DNA of 64,000 nt from an uncultured Colwellia sp. (GTDB taxonomy: Bacteria; Pseudomonadota; Gammaproteobacteria; Enterobacterales; Alteromonadaceae): positions 62,001 to 126,000 of the forward strand of contig CAJXUN010000005.1 of NCBI GenBank assembly GCA_913061475.1. Reading direction: 5' to 3'. Position numbers and translations under genes: made by a program. This document shows positions 56,851 through 64,000 of this stretch, piece after piece. A model generated the notes under the pieces. The model did no database searches, was not told the DNA's origin, and saw only the letters and a program-made list of their open reading frames with translations. The first letter of the stretch is position 1; every line of letters starts with the position of its first letter.

Positions 56851-59373
56851 ATGTCCCTTGGTAATAAAATGATAGATTCAAATGTAGCGGTAAAGCCTAC
56901 GCAGTCGAATAATAAATTGGCCAAAACGGCCAGTAACGTACATAAATTTGGTGGTAGTAGCTTAGCCACCGCCGCGTGTATTGAACGCGTTATCGATATA
57001 ATTCGTCAACATTGTCAGTTAAACGATGTGATCGTGGTATCAGCTAATGGCAATACCACTGACTCGCTATTTAGCACTTATCAGCTTGCTAGTGAACTTG
57101 AAGAGCTTATACAGCTCAGTGCTGGAAACGCGGTTAAAAATAGTGAAATTGATAGCTTAAAAACGCAACTAAGCCAGGCCATTAATGCCTTAGATATTGC
57201 TCAATTAACCTTAATTAACACCTTGCTAAATAAAGCGAATGCTGCGCGACTACAAGGTTTGCTTGCCGATGATATTGCAGACATATCGCTAAATTTACGA
57301 GTTAACCCGACTAAATATCAAAATGACTTGCTCGCCTTTGGCGAAGTATGGTCAGCACGTTTACTGTCAGCACTATTAAGTGAGCGTGTTTGTCCGAGTT
57401 ATATGTTAGACGCCAGAGATTTTCTTTTGTTGGAAAATGAAAAAACTTGCACCATTGACTATAACGCCAGTCAACATAACTTTATCGAGCTTAAACAAGC
57501 TGAGCAAATAGTGGTAGTTACCGGTTATATTGCCCGCAACCAAAAACATGAAACTTGTACGCTTGGGCGTAACGGCAGTGATTATTCAGCAACTATCATG
57601 GCGGCGCTTACTGGTGCACGAAATGTTACGCTTTGGACAGATGTAGACGGTATTTATAGTGCTGATCCGCGTGTGGTACCACAGGCAAGAAAATTACACC
57701 GTTTACCTAATGCTGTTGCTAATGAGCTTGGTCGTTTGGGTAATCCGGTATTACATGCCAAAACCTTACAGCCATTAACCAATCATAATACTAATTTACA
57801 TGTCGCTAGCAGTTTTGCACCCGAGATCAGTGGCACGGAAATAGGTAAATTTGGCCAAATAGCGAAGCAAGAACTCTCAGTTACGCATTTAAATGATTTG
57901 ATCTTAGCCCAGTCGCTTAGCCTACAAGGGTCGTCAGGGCGCAAAGCAATAAAAGAATTTTCACCCGTATGCTACAACCTAGACGAAGGTTATTTAGTGG
58001 TAACACAGGCCCAGCAAAAGGCCCTTAGTCAATGGTTGGCCAGTCAAGGTAACCAAGTTGCATTTACCCCTGTGGCGATTATTGCCGTTGTCGGTTATCA
58101 GGTGGCAAAGCAAGGTGATATGCGCGCACGCTTTAAAAGAGCATTGCGTCATCAACGGACATTACATTTTGCGCATGCGGAAAACCAACATAGTTATATT
58201 GCGGTATTACCTGAGCCTTGTACTAGCGAATGGCTGAATAATATTCATGCCGACATGACCAAAGATGCGAGAAATATCGCGCTTGTTGTGGCTGGCGTTG
58301 GCAATATTGGCCAACGATTTTTAGCCATGTTACCCAAGCAATTAACACGGCTACCTGTACTAGAGAATGTCCATTTAGTGGCATTAGTGGGCGCTAGTAA
58401 AGCGCTAATTAATACTGATGGCATTGAGGTGAATAATGCCATGGCAAGTTATCAAAAAAGGGCAAAAGCTTATAAAAGTGCGGAGTTAGTCGAGTGGCTA
58501 AGTAACCATCCTTATGATGAGTTAGTGGTGGTAGATATCACCCCCAGTGAAGATTTTAGCTTGTTATATCAGCAATTTTTTGATCAAGGCATTCATGTTA
58601 TTGGTGCGAATAAGTGGGCGGCGTCGTCAGCAAGTGAACATTATCAACAACTGCTCAATAGCGCAAAACAGCATAATAGTTTATGGCTTGGTAATACGAC
58701 GGTCGGCGCAGGTTTGCCGATTAACTCAACGATTGCTGAATTAATTAATAGTGGCGATGTCATCAGTGAAATTTCTGGTATATTTTCTGGCACTTTGTCT
58801 TGGTTATTTCAATATTATGATGGCGTGACGCCGTTTTCTCAGTTGTTAGCCGACGCCTTAGCGCAAGGCTTAACAGAGCCTGACCCGCGCGAAGACTTAT
58901 CTGGCAGAGATGTCCAACGAAAACTACTTATTTTGGCTAGAATGGCTGGTTTTGAATTATCGTTAGCCGATATTGATTGCCAGAGTTTAGTACCTGAAAC
59001 ACTGCGTGATATACCGTTAGCTGAGTTTTTGCAACGTACTGATGAACTTGATGAGTTGTTTCTACAGCGTTTAAAGCAAGCAAAAGCACAAAACAGTGGC
59101 ATACGTTATGTGGCACGCTTTGCGAGTGAAAATAACCAAATTAGTGCAAAAGTAAGTTTGGAAGTACTGACTAATGATGATGCATTTACCCAGTTAACGC
59201 CGTGCGATAATGTTTTTCAAATTAAGAGTCAGTGGTATCAAGAAAACCCATTAATCATCCGTGGTCCGGGCGCTGGTCGTGATGTTACCGCCGGTGGTAT
59301 TCATGCTGATTTAGTGACTATTTGTCAGCAACTTAACCATCGCCAGCAGCGAGTGAAAATTAAAGGGATTTAG
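56851..59373 (+). CDS. metL: Bifunctional aspartokinase II / homoserine dehydrogenase II
   Basis: An 840-residue fusion feeding the methionine branch. Aspartokinase domain about 28-330 with KFGGSS (32-37) and TLGRNGSDYSATI; an interface region about 345-460; homoserine dehydrogenase about 470-835 with VAGVGNIGQRFL (NAD(P)H fold), GANKWAASS, NTTVGAGLPI and GRDVQRKLLILAR. It has an N-terminal extension of about 25 residues compared with the E. coli protein. 62 bases after metB and repressed with it. MetL in E. coli is not threonine-sensitive, consistent with its place here. Confidence 0.97.
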   Translation: MSLGNKMIDSNVAVKPTQSNNKLAKTASNVHKFGGSSLATAACIERVIDIIRQHCQLNDVIVVSANGNTTDSLFSTYQLASELEELIQLSAGNAVKNSEIDSLKTQLSQAINALDIAQLTLINTLLNKANAARLQGLLADDIADISLNLRVNPTKYQNDLLAFGEVWSARLLSALLSERVCPSYMLDARDFLLLENEKTCTIDYNASQHNFIELKQAEQIVVVTGYIARNQKHETCTLGRNGSDYSATIMAALTGARNVTLWTDVDGIYSADPRVVPQARKLHRLPNAVANELGRLGNPVLHAKTLQPLTNHNTNLHVASSFAPEISGTEIGKFGQIAKQELSVTHLNDLILAQSLSLQGSSGRKAIKEFSPVCYNLDEGYLVVTQAQQKALSQWLASQGNQVAFTPVAIIAVVGYQVAKQGDMRARFKRALRHQRTLHFAHAENQHSYIAVLPEPCTSEWLNNIHADMTKDARNIALVVAGVGNIGQRFLAMLPKQLTRLPVLENVHLVALVGASKALINTDGIEVNNAMASYQKRAKAYKSAELVEWLSNHPYDELVVVDITPSEDFSLLYQQFFDQGIHVIGANKWAASSASEHYQQLLNSAKQHNSLWLGNTTVGAGLPINSTIAELINSGDVISEISGIFSGTLSWLFQYYDGVTPFSQLLADALAQGLTEPDPREDLSGRDVQRKLLILARMAGFELSLADIDCQSLVPETLRDIPLAEFLQRTDELDELFLQRLKQAKAQNSGIRYVARFASENNQISAKVSLEVLTNDDAFTQLTPCDNVFQIKSQWYQENPLIIRGPGAGRDVTAGGIHADLVTICQQLNHRQQRVKIKGI

Positions 59374-59420
59374 TCTGTGGATGGTTAACATTCTGAATAA
59401 TATATTAAGCTCAGATTAGC

Positions 59421-59523
59421 GTTTGATTATCTGTTTGGCGTCGGCAGTCTGACGCCCAACTCAGCTAAATTTGACATAGTGATTTTTGTCGTTATCGATT
59501 CCTGAAGTTTGTTCGTCAAGGCG
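59421..59523 (+). repeat. Diverged copy A of an intergenic repeat family
   Basis: Shares GTTTGATT, CTGTTTGGCGTCGG, ACTCAGCTAAA and GTTATCGATTCCTGA with copies B and C in the same order, but lacks the central ACTACACCCAGA-GGCGTTACACGCC part. It fills most of the 168-base gap between metL and the GNAT gene. Confidence 0.65.
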
Positions 59524-59541
59524 GGTAAAGAATTATGTTTG

Positions 59542-59964
59542 TTAGGTTATTTCTTTTTCCATGTAATAAAACCTTTCATCCTCACTTACTAATATAAAAC
59601 CTTCTCGTTTATAGAGCCGCTGTGCAGGACTAATTTTAAACACTTTTAATGATAACTTTTTCGCGTTTGACTGTTTTGCTAATCGCAACGACTCTGCCAA
59701 AGCTTGTGCGCCGATGCCTTTATTTTGAAATGGCCCGTTAACTTGTACATCTCGCAAGTTGCATCCGTCACTATCAAATGACAAACGAAGCGCGCCTATT
59801 AGCTCGCCATTAAATAATATATCCCAATTATCTAGCGCCACGATTTGTTCTAGTATTTTAGGTTGCTGCCAATCAACACTGTAGTGAGCGTAAAACGGGT
59901 GCATGTTTGCGTAGGTAATTGCCGCGGATGTTAATAAATCGTCAGTAGGTCGATATGAAATCAT
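59542..59964 (-). CDS. GNAT-family N-acetyltransferase
   Basis: A 140-residue acetyltransferase with the GNAT core: LIGALRLSFD strand, the acetyl-CoA loop VNGPFQNKGIGAQAL (a variant of RxxGxG/A) and FKISPAQRLYKREGF near the end. The ATG at 59964 is chosen because AAGGA lies 8 bases upstream; an upstream in-frame ATG at 60009 lacks a ribosome site. Substrate unknown. It stands between two copies of the intergenic repeat family. Confidence 0.9.
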   Translation of the reverse strand: MISYRPTDDLLTSAAITYANMHPFYAHYSVDWQQPKILEQIVALDNWDILFNGELIGALRLSFDSDGCNLRDVQVNGPFQNKGIGAQALAESLRLAKQSNAKKLSLKVFKISPAQRLYKREGFILVSEDERFYYMEKEIT

Positions 59965-60155
59965 CGATAAATTCCTTGATGGGCGTAAATTTAATATATT
60001 ATCCAACAATAAAAGTCATAAGTTATCAGCAAGCTTGGCGCGATTCAACTGTGGTTAACAATGTAACAAATAGGTTTAAAATATCGAAAGGCATTACGCG
60101 TTTTTTTAGCATGTGGAGCTGATTTTTTCGATGTTTTAGTTATCTATCACTTGGA

Positions 60156-60332
60156 GTTTGATTTACTGCTTGGTGTCGGGGTCGACTACACCCAGAGGGG
60201 CGTTACACGCCTCTATTATTAACCTCGACCTCTGGATTCCCCATAGCGCCAAACTCAGCAAAAGCTGAAATAGTAATGTTTGCCATTATCGATTCCTGCC
60301 GAATGCTCGTCACTGCGCGACGTCAGTTCCAG
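60156..60332 (+). repeat. Copy B of the intergenic repeat family
   Basis: About 177 bases, nearly colinear with copy C: GTTTGATTTACTGCTTGG, TGTCGGGGT, CGACTACACCCAGA, GGGCGTTACACGCC, CCTCTGGA, CTCAGC, CTGAAATAGTAAT, TTATCGATTCCTG, GAATGCTCGTC and GCGCGACGTCAG are shared. It occupies the middle of the 534-base gap 60010-60543, which holds no other gene that I can support. Confidence 0.85.
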
Positions 60333-60543
60333 TTGGAGTTTTTAACCAACCACCTCAAAAGTCATTGGCTTAGGTTGGAAGGTAATTTACCAATTGAAAG
60401 TTATAGTCTGTACACCCAGTGACACCATTGCTGTAGCCTTTGGCTTAATTTTATTGATAATACACTCAAAGCTTTTATTTTTTATAGCCTTTAAACCTTT
60501 TCTACATTTGCAGTTACTTAGAAGGTTTAAAGGAGGAAATGTC

Positions 60544-61152
60544 ATGAAGAAATTTTTGCTTAGCGCGTTATTCTTGCCTATCTCGTTAGCCGCTTGCTCC
60601 AAGCAGGTCGTCGATTGCACTGTATTTCCAGCTCAAGAAAGTTCACTTTATATATTGCCATATGAAGTGGGAACTGCTCGAACTGTTTATGCCTCAACAG
60701 AACATTATCGAGCTGCAAATAAAGGGGTGGGTACGTTTGCAATAGATTTTATTATGCCTATTGGCACAATAGTGCTTGCGTCTAGAGATGGCGAAGTGGT
60801 CAGTGTCCGGGAAGTTTTTCAAGATGGAAATAATAAAGATTTGGCAGAAAACTATATCTTTATTCAGCATGATGATGGCACAGTCGCAAGATACTTCCAT
60901 CTTACACAAAATGGCGCTTTGGTAGAAAAAGGCACTAAAGTCAAAGCGGGAGATATTATAGGTTTAAGTGGCAATACGGGACAAAGTGGTGGCCCTCATT
61001 TGCACTTTGATGTGCAAAAGTGTGGGCCAAATTTGCCACCCAATTATAATGCTTTACCTTGTGGTCAAACGGTACCGATCACCTTTAAAAATACAGATAA
61101 TCAAACTTGTGGGCTAAAGAGTGGGATAGAATATAAAGCGCTCGAACATTGA
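60544..61152 (+). CDS. M23 family metallopeptidase lipoprotein
   Basis: A 202-residue lipoprotein: signal and lipobox SLAAC (Cys about 19), then a LytM/M23 domain (about 55-170). Visible elements are the AIDFIMPIGT strand with the metal Asp, GEVVSVRE, YFHLTQNGALVEKGTKVKAGD and the second zinc motif GGPHLHFDV. Unlike EnvC the HxH site is intact, so peptidase activity on peptidoglycan crosslinks is plausible; the first zinc histidine is not in its textbook spacing. AAGGAGG precedes the ATG at 60544; a longer in-frame start at 60394 lacks both signal and ribosome site. The gene is flanked on both sides by direct repeats B and C. C-terminal cysteines may form a disulfide. Confidence 0.88.
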   Translation: MKKFLLSALFLPISLAACSKQVVDCTVFPAQESSLYILPYEVGTARTVYASTEHYRAANKGVGTFAIDFIMPIGTIVLASRDGEVVSVREVFQDGNNKDLAENYIFIQHDDGTVARYFHLTQNGALVEKGTKVKAGDIIGLSGNTGQSGGPHLHFDVQKCGPNLPPNYNALPCGQTVPITFKNTDNQTCGLKSGIEYKALEH

Positions 61153-61265
61153 TTAAAAAGTGAATAGGCCCAGCCCTGTTATGCCGGCGATTTCTTATCT
61201 TCTAGCTTCTATCTTTAATTCGACACACTAACAATACCGTGTGTTTTGTAGGGTAAAAAATCGGC

Positions 61266-61443
61266 GTTTGATTTACTGCTTGGTGTCGGGGTGCCGACTA
61301 CACCCAGAAGGGCGTTACACGCCGCTTTTTTTAACTTCGGCCTCTGGACTCCCCGTGGCGCCCACTCAGCTAAAACTGAAATAGTAATTTTTACCGTTAT
61401 CGATTCCTGACGAATGCTCGTCCCTGCGCGACGTCAGGTCCAG
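61266..61443 (+). repeat. Copy C of the intergenic repeat family
   Basis: About 178 bases, direct-repeat partner of copy B on the other side of the M23 gene. The central arm GACTACACCCAGAAGGGCGTTACACGCC and the tail with TTATCGATTCCTGACGAATGCTCGTC are the best preserved parts. Confidence 0.85.
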
Positions 61444-61760
61444 CCATCGACGTACAAGGATGTACTAATGCCGTGAAGGCAGTGATGCCTAAGAATGGTC
61501 ATGGCTGTCATCGATTAACGGCGCTAAAAAATTAATATTTCAACGCTGAGATGGGAATTAACGATCGTTAAACGTCCGTGAAAGTAAATCGCTCGAAAGG
61601 GTTACGGAAGATAAGCGATCACTCTGATCTGCTTGGGTAAAATGCTGAATAAAATATTAATGTTCAGCTATTGCTGGCAGGACGCCAGCAAAGCGAAGTA
61701 GCACATGGATGTGCGTTCTGAGCGTTAGCTCGATACATTATTATTTTATGAAGAATACAT
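61436..61760. other. Structure-rich intergenic DNA
   Basis: Part of the 764-base gap 61153-61916, which has no supported gene. It contains GTACAAGGATGTAC, CAGCCAT with a distant ATGGCTG, the hairpin TTGCTGGC-AGGAC-GCCAGCAA (61671-61691) and the palindrome GCACATGGATGTGC (61701-61714). Such stacks of short inverted repeats resemble repetitive intergenic elements of marine Alteromonadales; no coding frame or promoter stands out. Confidence 0.5.
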
Positions 61761-61776
61761 TTTTCAGCAGCGCCGA

Positions 61777-61830
61777 GGGAGTCCAGAGGGAGGTCGGCGT
61801 CAGCCTCCCTTTGGGTGTAGTCGCCACGGC
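61777..61830 (-). repeat. Inverted partial copy D of the intergenic repeat family
   Basis: Read on the minus strand it contains GGCGACTACACCCAAAGGG, then a GACGCC element, CTCTGGACTCCC, matching the central part of copies B and C in opposite orientation, with small differences. Confidence 0.65.
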
Positions 61831-61916
61831 GACAATAATAAAACAAAGCAGAGAACTTAAATATGCACCAGAATTTACCTACTTTTGAGTAGGGGATGTC
61901 TTCTACTTCTTATGTG

Positions 61917-62534
61917 TTAGGTAAAATAACTCAAAACTGAACTATAGAAAACTAAAAGGACACCAAAGACTTGCAGTTTTAAGCCTCCAATTGAAGATTG
62001 AATCAAGTTTTTTTGTAAATTACTTATTTGTTCACTATAGGCATTATTATTTTGGCTTACCCTAGACTCTAAAGTTTGTAATTTTTCACCAAGTTCTTTT
62101 TTATTTCTCTTAACATCATCGTTGAGCCAGCTTATTTTTGTTTCTAATAGTTCAATTTTTTCTTCCAATGTAGTTGGAACTACATACCCTCGGCCGCTAA
62201 TTTCTATCGGAGGTAACACTATTGAAGCACTACCATTAATGTTTTTGCACTCTTGTTTTTTCCAAGGTCTTTGCTTATACCAGCCAGATATTAATCCTAA
62301 CAATGTGTTATTTTTAAATAACCCTATATTGGAATTAATTGAAATTAAAATAAGCAAGCCACCAGTTAATTGCATCAAGAGTGAGACAAACTCATTTACT
62401 TCTGCATAGTTGTAACATAAATAGTTATTATTAAAACACTCCGTATTTAGGAGTAGAAAATGAATAGCAATTATTGGGATCAGAGAAAAGACAGGCCACG
62501 CTTTAATAAAAATCCATTTAAAAAGTTTAATCAT
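61917..62534 (-). CDS. Membrane protein with coiled coil, unknown function
   Basis: A 205-residue protein of no recognised family. Hydrophobic segments lie at about 10-28, 48-66 and 183-204, and a long coiled coil at about 118-180 (EEKIELLETKISWLND, LGEKLQTLESRVSQN). A cytoplasmic stretch between helices 2 and the coil has a WYKQRPWKKQECKN basic patch. The coil suggests oligomerisation. It lies alone between the repeat-rich gap and the porin gene with its start 387 bases from the latter. Its base composition is more AT-rich by eye than the housekeeping genes. Confidence 0.75.
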   Translation of the reverse strand: MIKLFKWIFIKAWPVFSLIPIIAIHFLLLNTECFNNNYLCYNYAEVNEFVSLLMQLTGGLLILISINSNIGLFKNNTLLGLISGWYKQRPWKKQECKNINGSASIVLPPIEISGRGYVVPTTLEEKIELLETKISWLNDDVKRNKKELGEKLQTLESRVSQNNNAYSEQISNLQKNLIQSSIGGLKLQVFGVLLVFYSSVLSYFT

Positions 62535-62858
62535 AATTGGAGTCTATATTTTACCTAAGAACTTAATTAGATAAAACTTTCCTCTTTTCATACCTGAAAC
62601 TTTCCATCCTACTTAAGCCATTAATAGCAAATCTAAAAAACTATTACCACTGCTAACTTACCGTTATATCAGTCATTTTATGTTTTGAGTAAATTAGCCA
62701 TGTTTCTCGTTTGCTAGCGAACAAGCGCTGTAGACGGTCGACAAAGACAGTGTTGGTAATGATTGAAATTAAAAATAATAGCCGGTTTGCGTAGTCGATA
62801 TGTAAAAAAGAGGATTAGTTTGGATTGGAAATGCATGCATAGCAAATGTTAGTGAAGC
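62535..62858. other. Non-coding gap, nothing identified
   Basis: AT-rich sequence between the coiled-coil protein gene and the porin gene. No open frame with a ribosome site, no RNA gene and no clear promoter was seen; ATGCATGCAT (62831-62840) is a short palindrome. Confidence 0.5.
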
Positions 62859-62886
62859 GTTGGCGCGGTGCTTTTCCCGCGCCAAC
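62859..62886. terminator. GC-rich stem-loop downstream of the porin gene
   Basis: Perfect 10-bp stem GTTGGCGCGG / CCGCGCCAAC with an 8-base loop, 36 bases after the porin stop on the minus strand. No T run follows on the minus strand, so it may stabilise the mRNA end rather than terminate. Confidence 0.5.
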
Positions 62887-62921
62887 TACTGTAAAAGCCT
62901 TAGCTTCGTATAATCAGCGTT

Positions 62922-63587
62922 TTATAAATCAAAATCAACGCTATAACTGACCACAAAGTTTAAATCACCGTCAGCACCGTCAATGTCGGTATCAGAAATC
63001 GCAAAGGTAAAACCGTTTTTACTTAAACTTACGCCATAATCAACATAATCGCCGCCAGCGTCAAAGTCGTAACGGCCAATATGCAGTGCTAATTCTAAAC
63101 CTTCAGATACTTCAAAAGCAGCATCTGCAGATATGTACGTATCATCACCAAAATCGCCGCCACCGTCTGAGTCAACTAAGGTATTGTAAGTAATTGAATA
63201 GGCGTCGTACGAGAGTGAAAAATTTACTTCACTAAAATCAGCCTCAGCATCACTGTCATAAGCGTAATAAATATAACCAACGCTATAACCGATGCCATTG
63301 TCTAATTCGTTGGCGTAGGCGGCATAAACATCAAGCTCGTAGGTCATGTTTTCAGCCCAATCAGCGTTAGATGCCCAAGTACCCACCGAAAAGCCTGAAG
63401 CGTTTTCGTAATCAATGCCACCAGACACTGCCGCAGCATTAGTGGTTTGGGTAACACCGCGCCACAAGTAGTTGCTTGATGCTGCTGCATTTGCTGACAA
63501 ACCTTCAACCGCGTGTGCTGAAGTTGCTGTTAATGCTGATGCCATTAGTATCATTGAAATTGATAGTGAGGTAATTGATTTTTTCAT
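62922..63587 (-). CDS. TorF-family putative porin
   Basis: A 221-residue outer-membrane beta-barrel candidate. Signal peptide 1-27 (ends SAHA), then alternating amphipathic strands starting SANAAASSNYLWRGVTQTTNAAAVSGGIDY (the SNYLWRGVTQT motif is typical of the TorF/TIGR02001 family), with Gly-Asp-rich loops and a C-terminal strand ending VSYSVDFDL. Highly acidic, as in marine bacteria. TorF proteins are predicted porins of unknown solute. Single gene. Confidence 0.88.
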   Translation of the reverse strand: MKKSITSLSISMILMASALTATSAHAVEGLSANAAASSNYLWRGVTQTTNAAAVSGGIDYENASGFSVGTWASNADWAENMTYELDVYAAYANELDNGIGYSVGYIYYAYDSDAEADFSEVNFSLSYDAYSITYNTLVDSDGGGDFGDDTYISADAAFEVSEGLELALHIGRYDFDAGGDYVDYGVSLSKNGFTFAISDTDIDGADGDLNFVVSYSVDFDL

Positions 63588-64000
63588 CTTAAGTCCCGTA
63601 AGTTTTTATAATTGCTAATAGCATTGCAAAGACAATGCCCGAGTAAGACTTATTCTGAAAACTTATTATTTGTCAGTTGGTTAATTACATTTGTTTGAAT
63701 TTTTTCACTGTAGTCAATACATGATTTGTACGATATTGGTGCAATAATATTGCTTTGTGTACAAAAAAAGTGCGCACCTGAATGATAAGTAGCCATTTAA
63801 GTTAAGCAATCACAGCAAGCTTCATTTAATTTGAACTAGGGGGCGAAAGGCCCGAAAACCATCAGCACAATAGATCTCGGTAGATATACTCTTCATCAAG
63901 ACCATAACCACTATATTAACAAATAGGCTATTTGTCTGGGCGGTCTGTTTATGTGTAAAGCCACCTAAGTAAAGCGACAACGCGTACATCAGAGCCATGG
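63588..64000. other. Upstream region of the porin gene, no gene found
   Basis: The 413 bases to the window end hold no supported gene. A 13-base palindrome GCAATAATATTGC lies at 63741-63753, about 155 bases before the porin start, and TTGTAC / GTACAA flank it; these may belong to the porin control region. The start of a gene beyond the right edge cannot be excluded. Confidence 0.4.

Noticed and set aside
60394-60543. Upstream extension of the M23 lipoprotein frame
   Set aside because: It would add 50 hydrophobic residues before a clear lipoprotein signal; AAGGAGG directly precedes the ATG at 60544.
60156-61443. Insertion sequence or transposon flanking the M23 gene
   Set aside because: No transposase frame, no terminal inverted repeats at the repeat ends and no target-site duplication were seen; described as a repeat family only.

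Overview
This is a 64 kb stretch of an AT-rich marine gammaproteobacterial chromosome. Gene order and protein character point to Alteromonadales, most likely a Colwelliaceae member (Colwellia/Thalassotalea type); the placement is inferred from synteny and protein resemblance, not from a database search. Two long blocks follow the Escherichia coli order: yibQ-envC-gpmM facing yibN-grxC-secB-gpsA with trmL nearby, and orn facing rsgA-psd, then queG, nnr-tsaE-amiB-mutL-miaA-hfq-hflX-hflK-hflC-yjeT-purA. No tRNA, rRNA, CRISPR array, transposase or prophage was seen.

Layout. (1) 1-9.4 kb, minus strand: an exosortase/PEP-CTERM region. A TPR lipoprotein, an XrtA-type polysaccharide deacetylase, an exosortase with a short EpsI-like tail and a heparinase II/III-like lipoprotein (cut by the left window edge) form a tight operon. 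Upstream are a THxN-type PEP-CTERM protein with a good sigma-54 promoter, a ThiF-like protein and the PEP-CTERM-associated acyltransferase. (2) 9.5-18 kb: a patatin phospholipase, a periplasmic trypsin-like protease, and the cell-division/glycolysis and SecB blocks. (3) 18-25.3 kb: envelope stress and metal homeostasis: FieF-like transporter, lysophospholipase, CpxRA-like two-component system with a divergent Spy/CpxP-like protein and a CpxR-like box, and a BlaI/M56-TonB pair with a palindromic operator. (4) 25.3-29.4 kb: GDPD, psd, rsgA, orn and a hotdog thioesterase-like protein. (5) 29.7-35.2 kb: a BarA-like hybrid kinase in which every recognisable phosphotransfer residue is lost, a DUF1289 protein, and a TPR response regulator whose receiver also lacks the acceptor aspartate. 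(6) 35.2-48.3 kb: the queG-to-purA housekeeping block. (7) 48.3-59.4 kb: malic enzyme, a UbiA prenyltransferase, a PAS/sigma-54 activator beside ccoG with matching inverted-repeat sites and a -24/-12 promoter, a VOC protein, and the metJ / metBL regulon with two Met-box arrays. (8) 59.4-64 kb: a looser accessory area with a GNAT enzyme, an M23 lipoprotein bracketed by about 178-bp direct repeats (part of a four-copy family), a coiled-coil membrane protein and a TorF-type porin.

The most interesting points are the inactivated phosphorelay pair, the self-contained sigma-54/ccoG circuit, the sigma-54 control of the PEP-CTERM protein, the ThiF-acyltransferase pair next to the exosortase locus, and the repeat family around the M23 lipoprotein gene.
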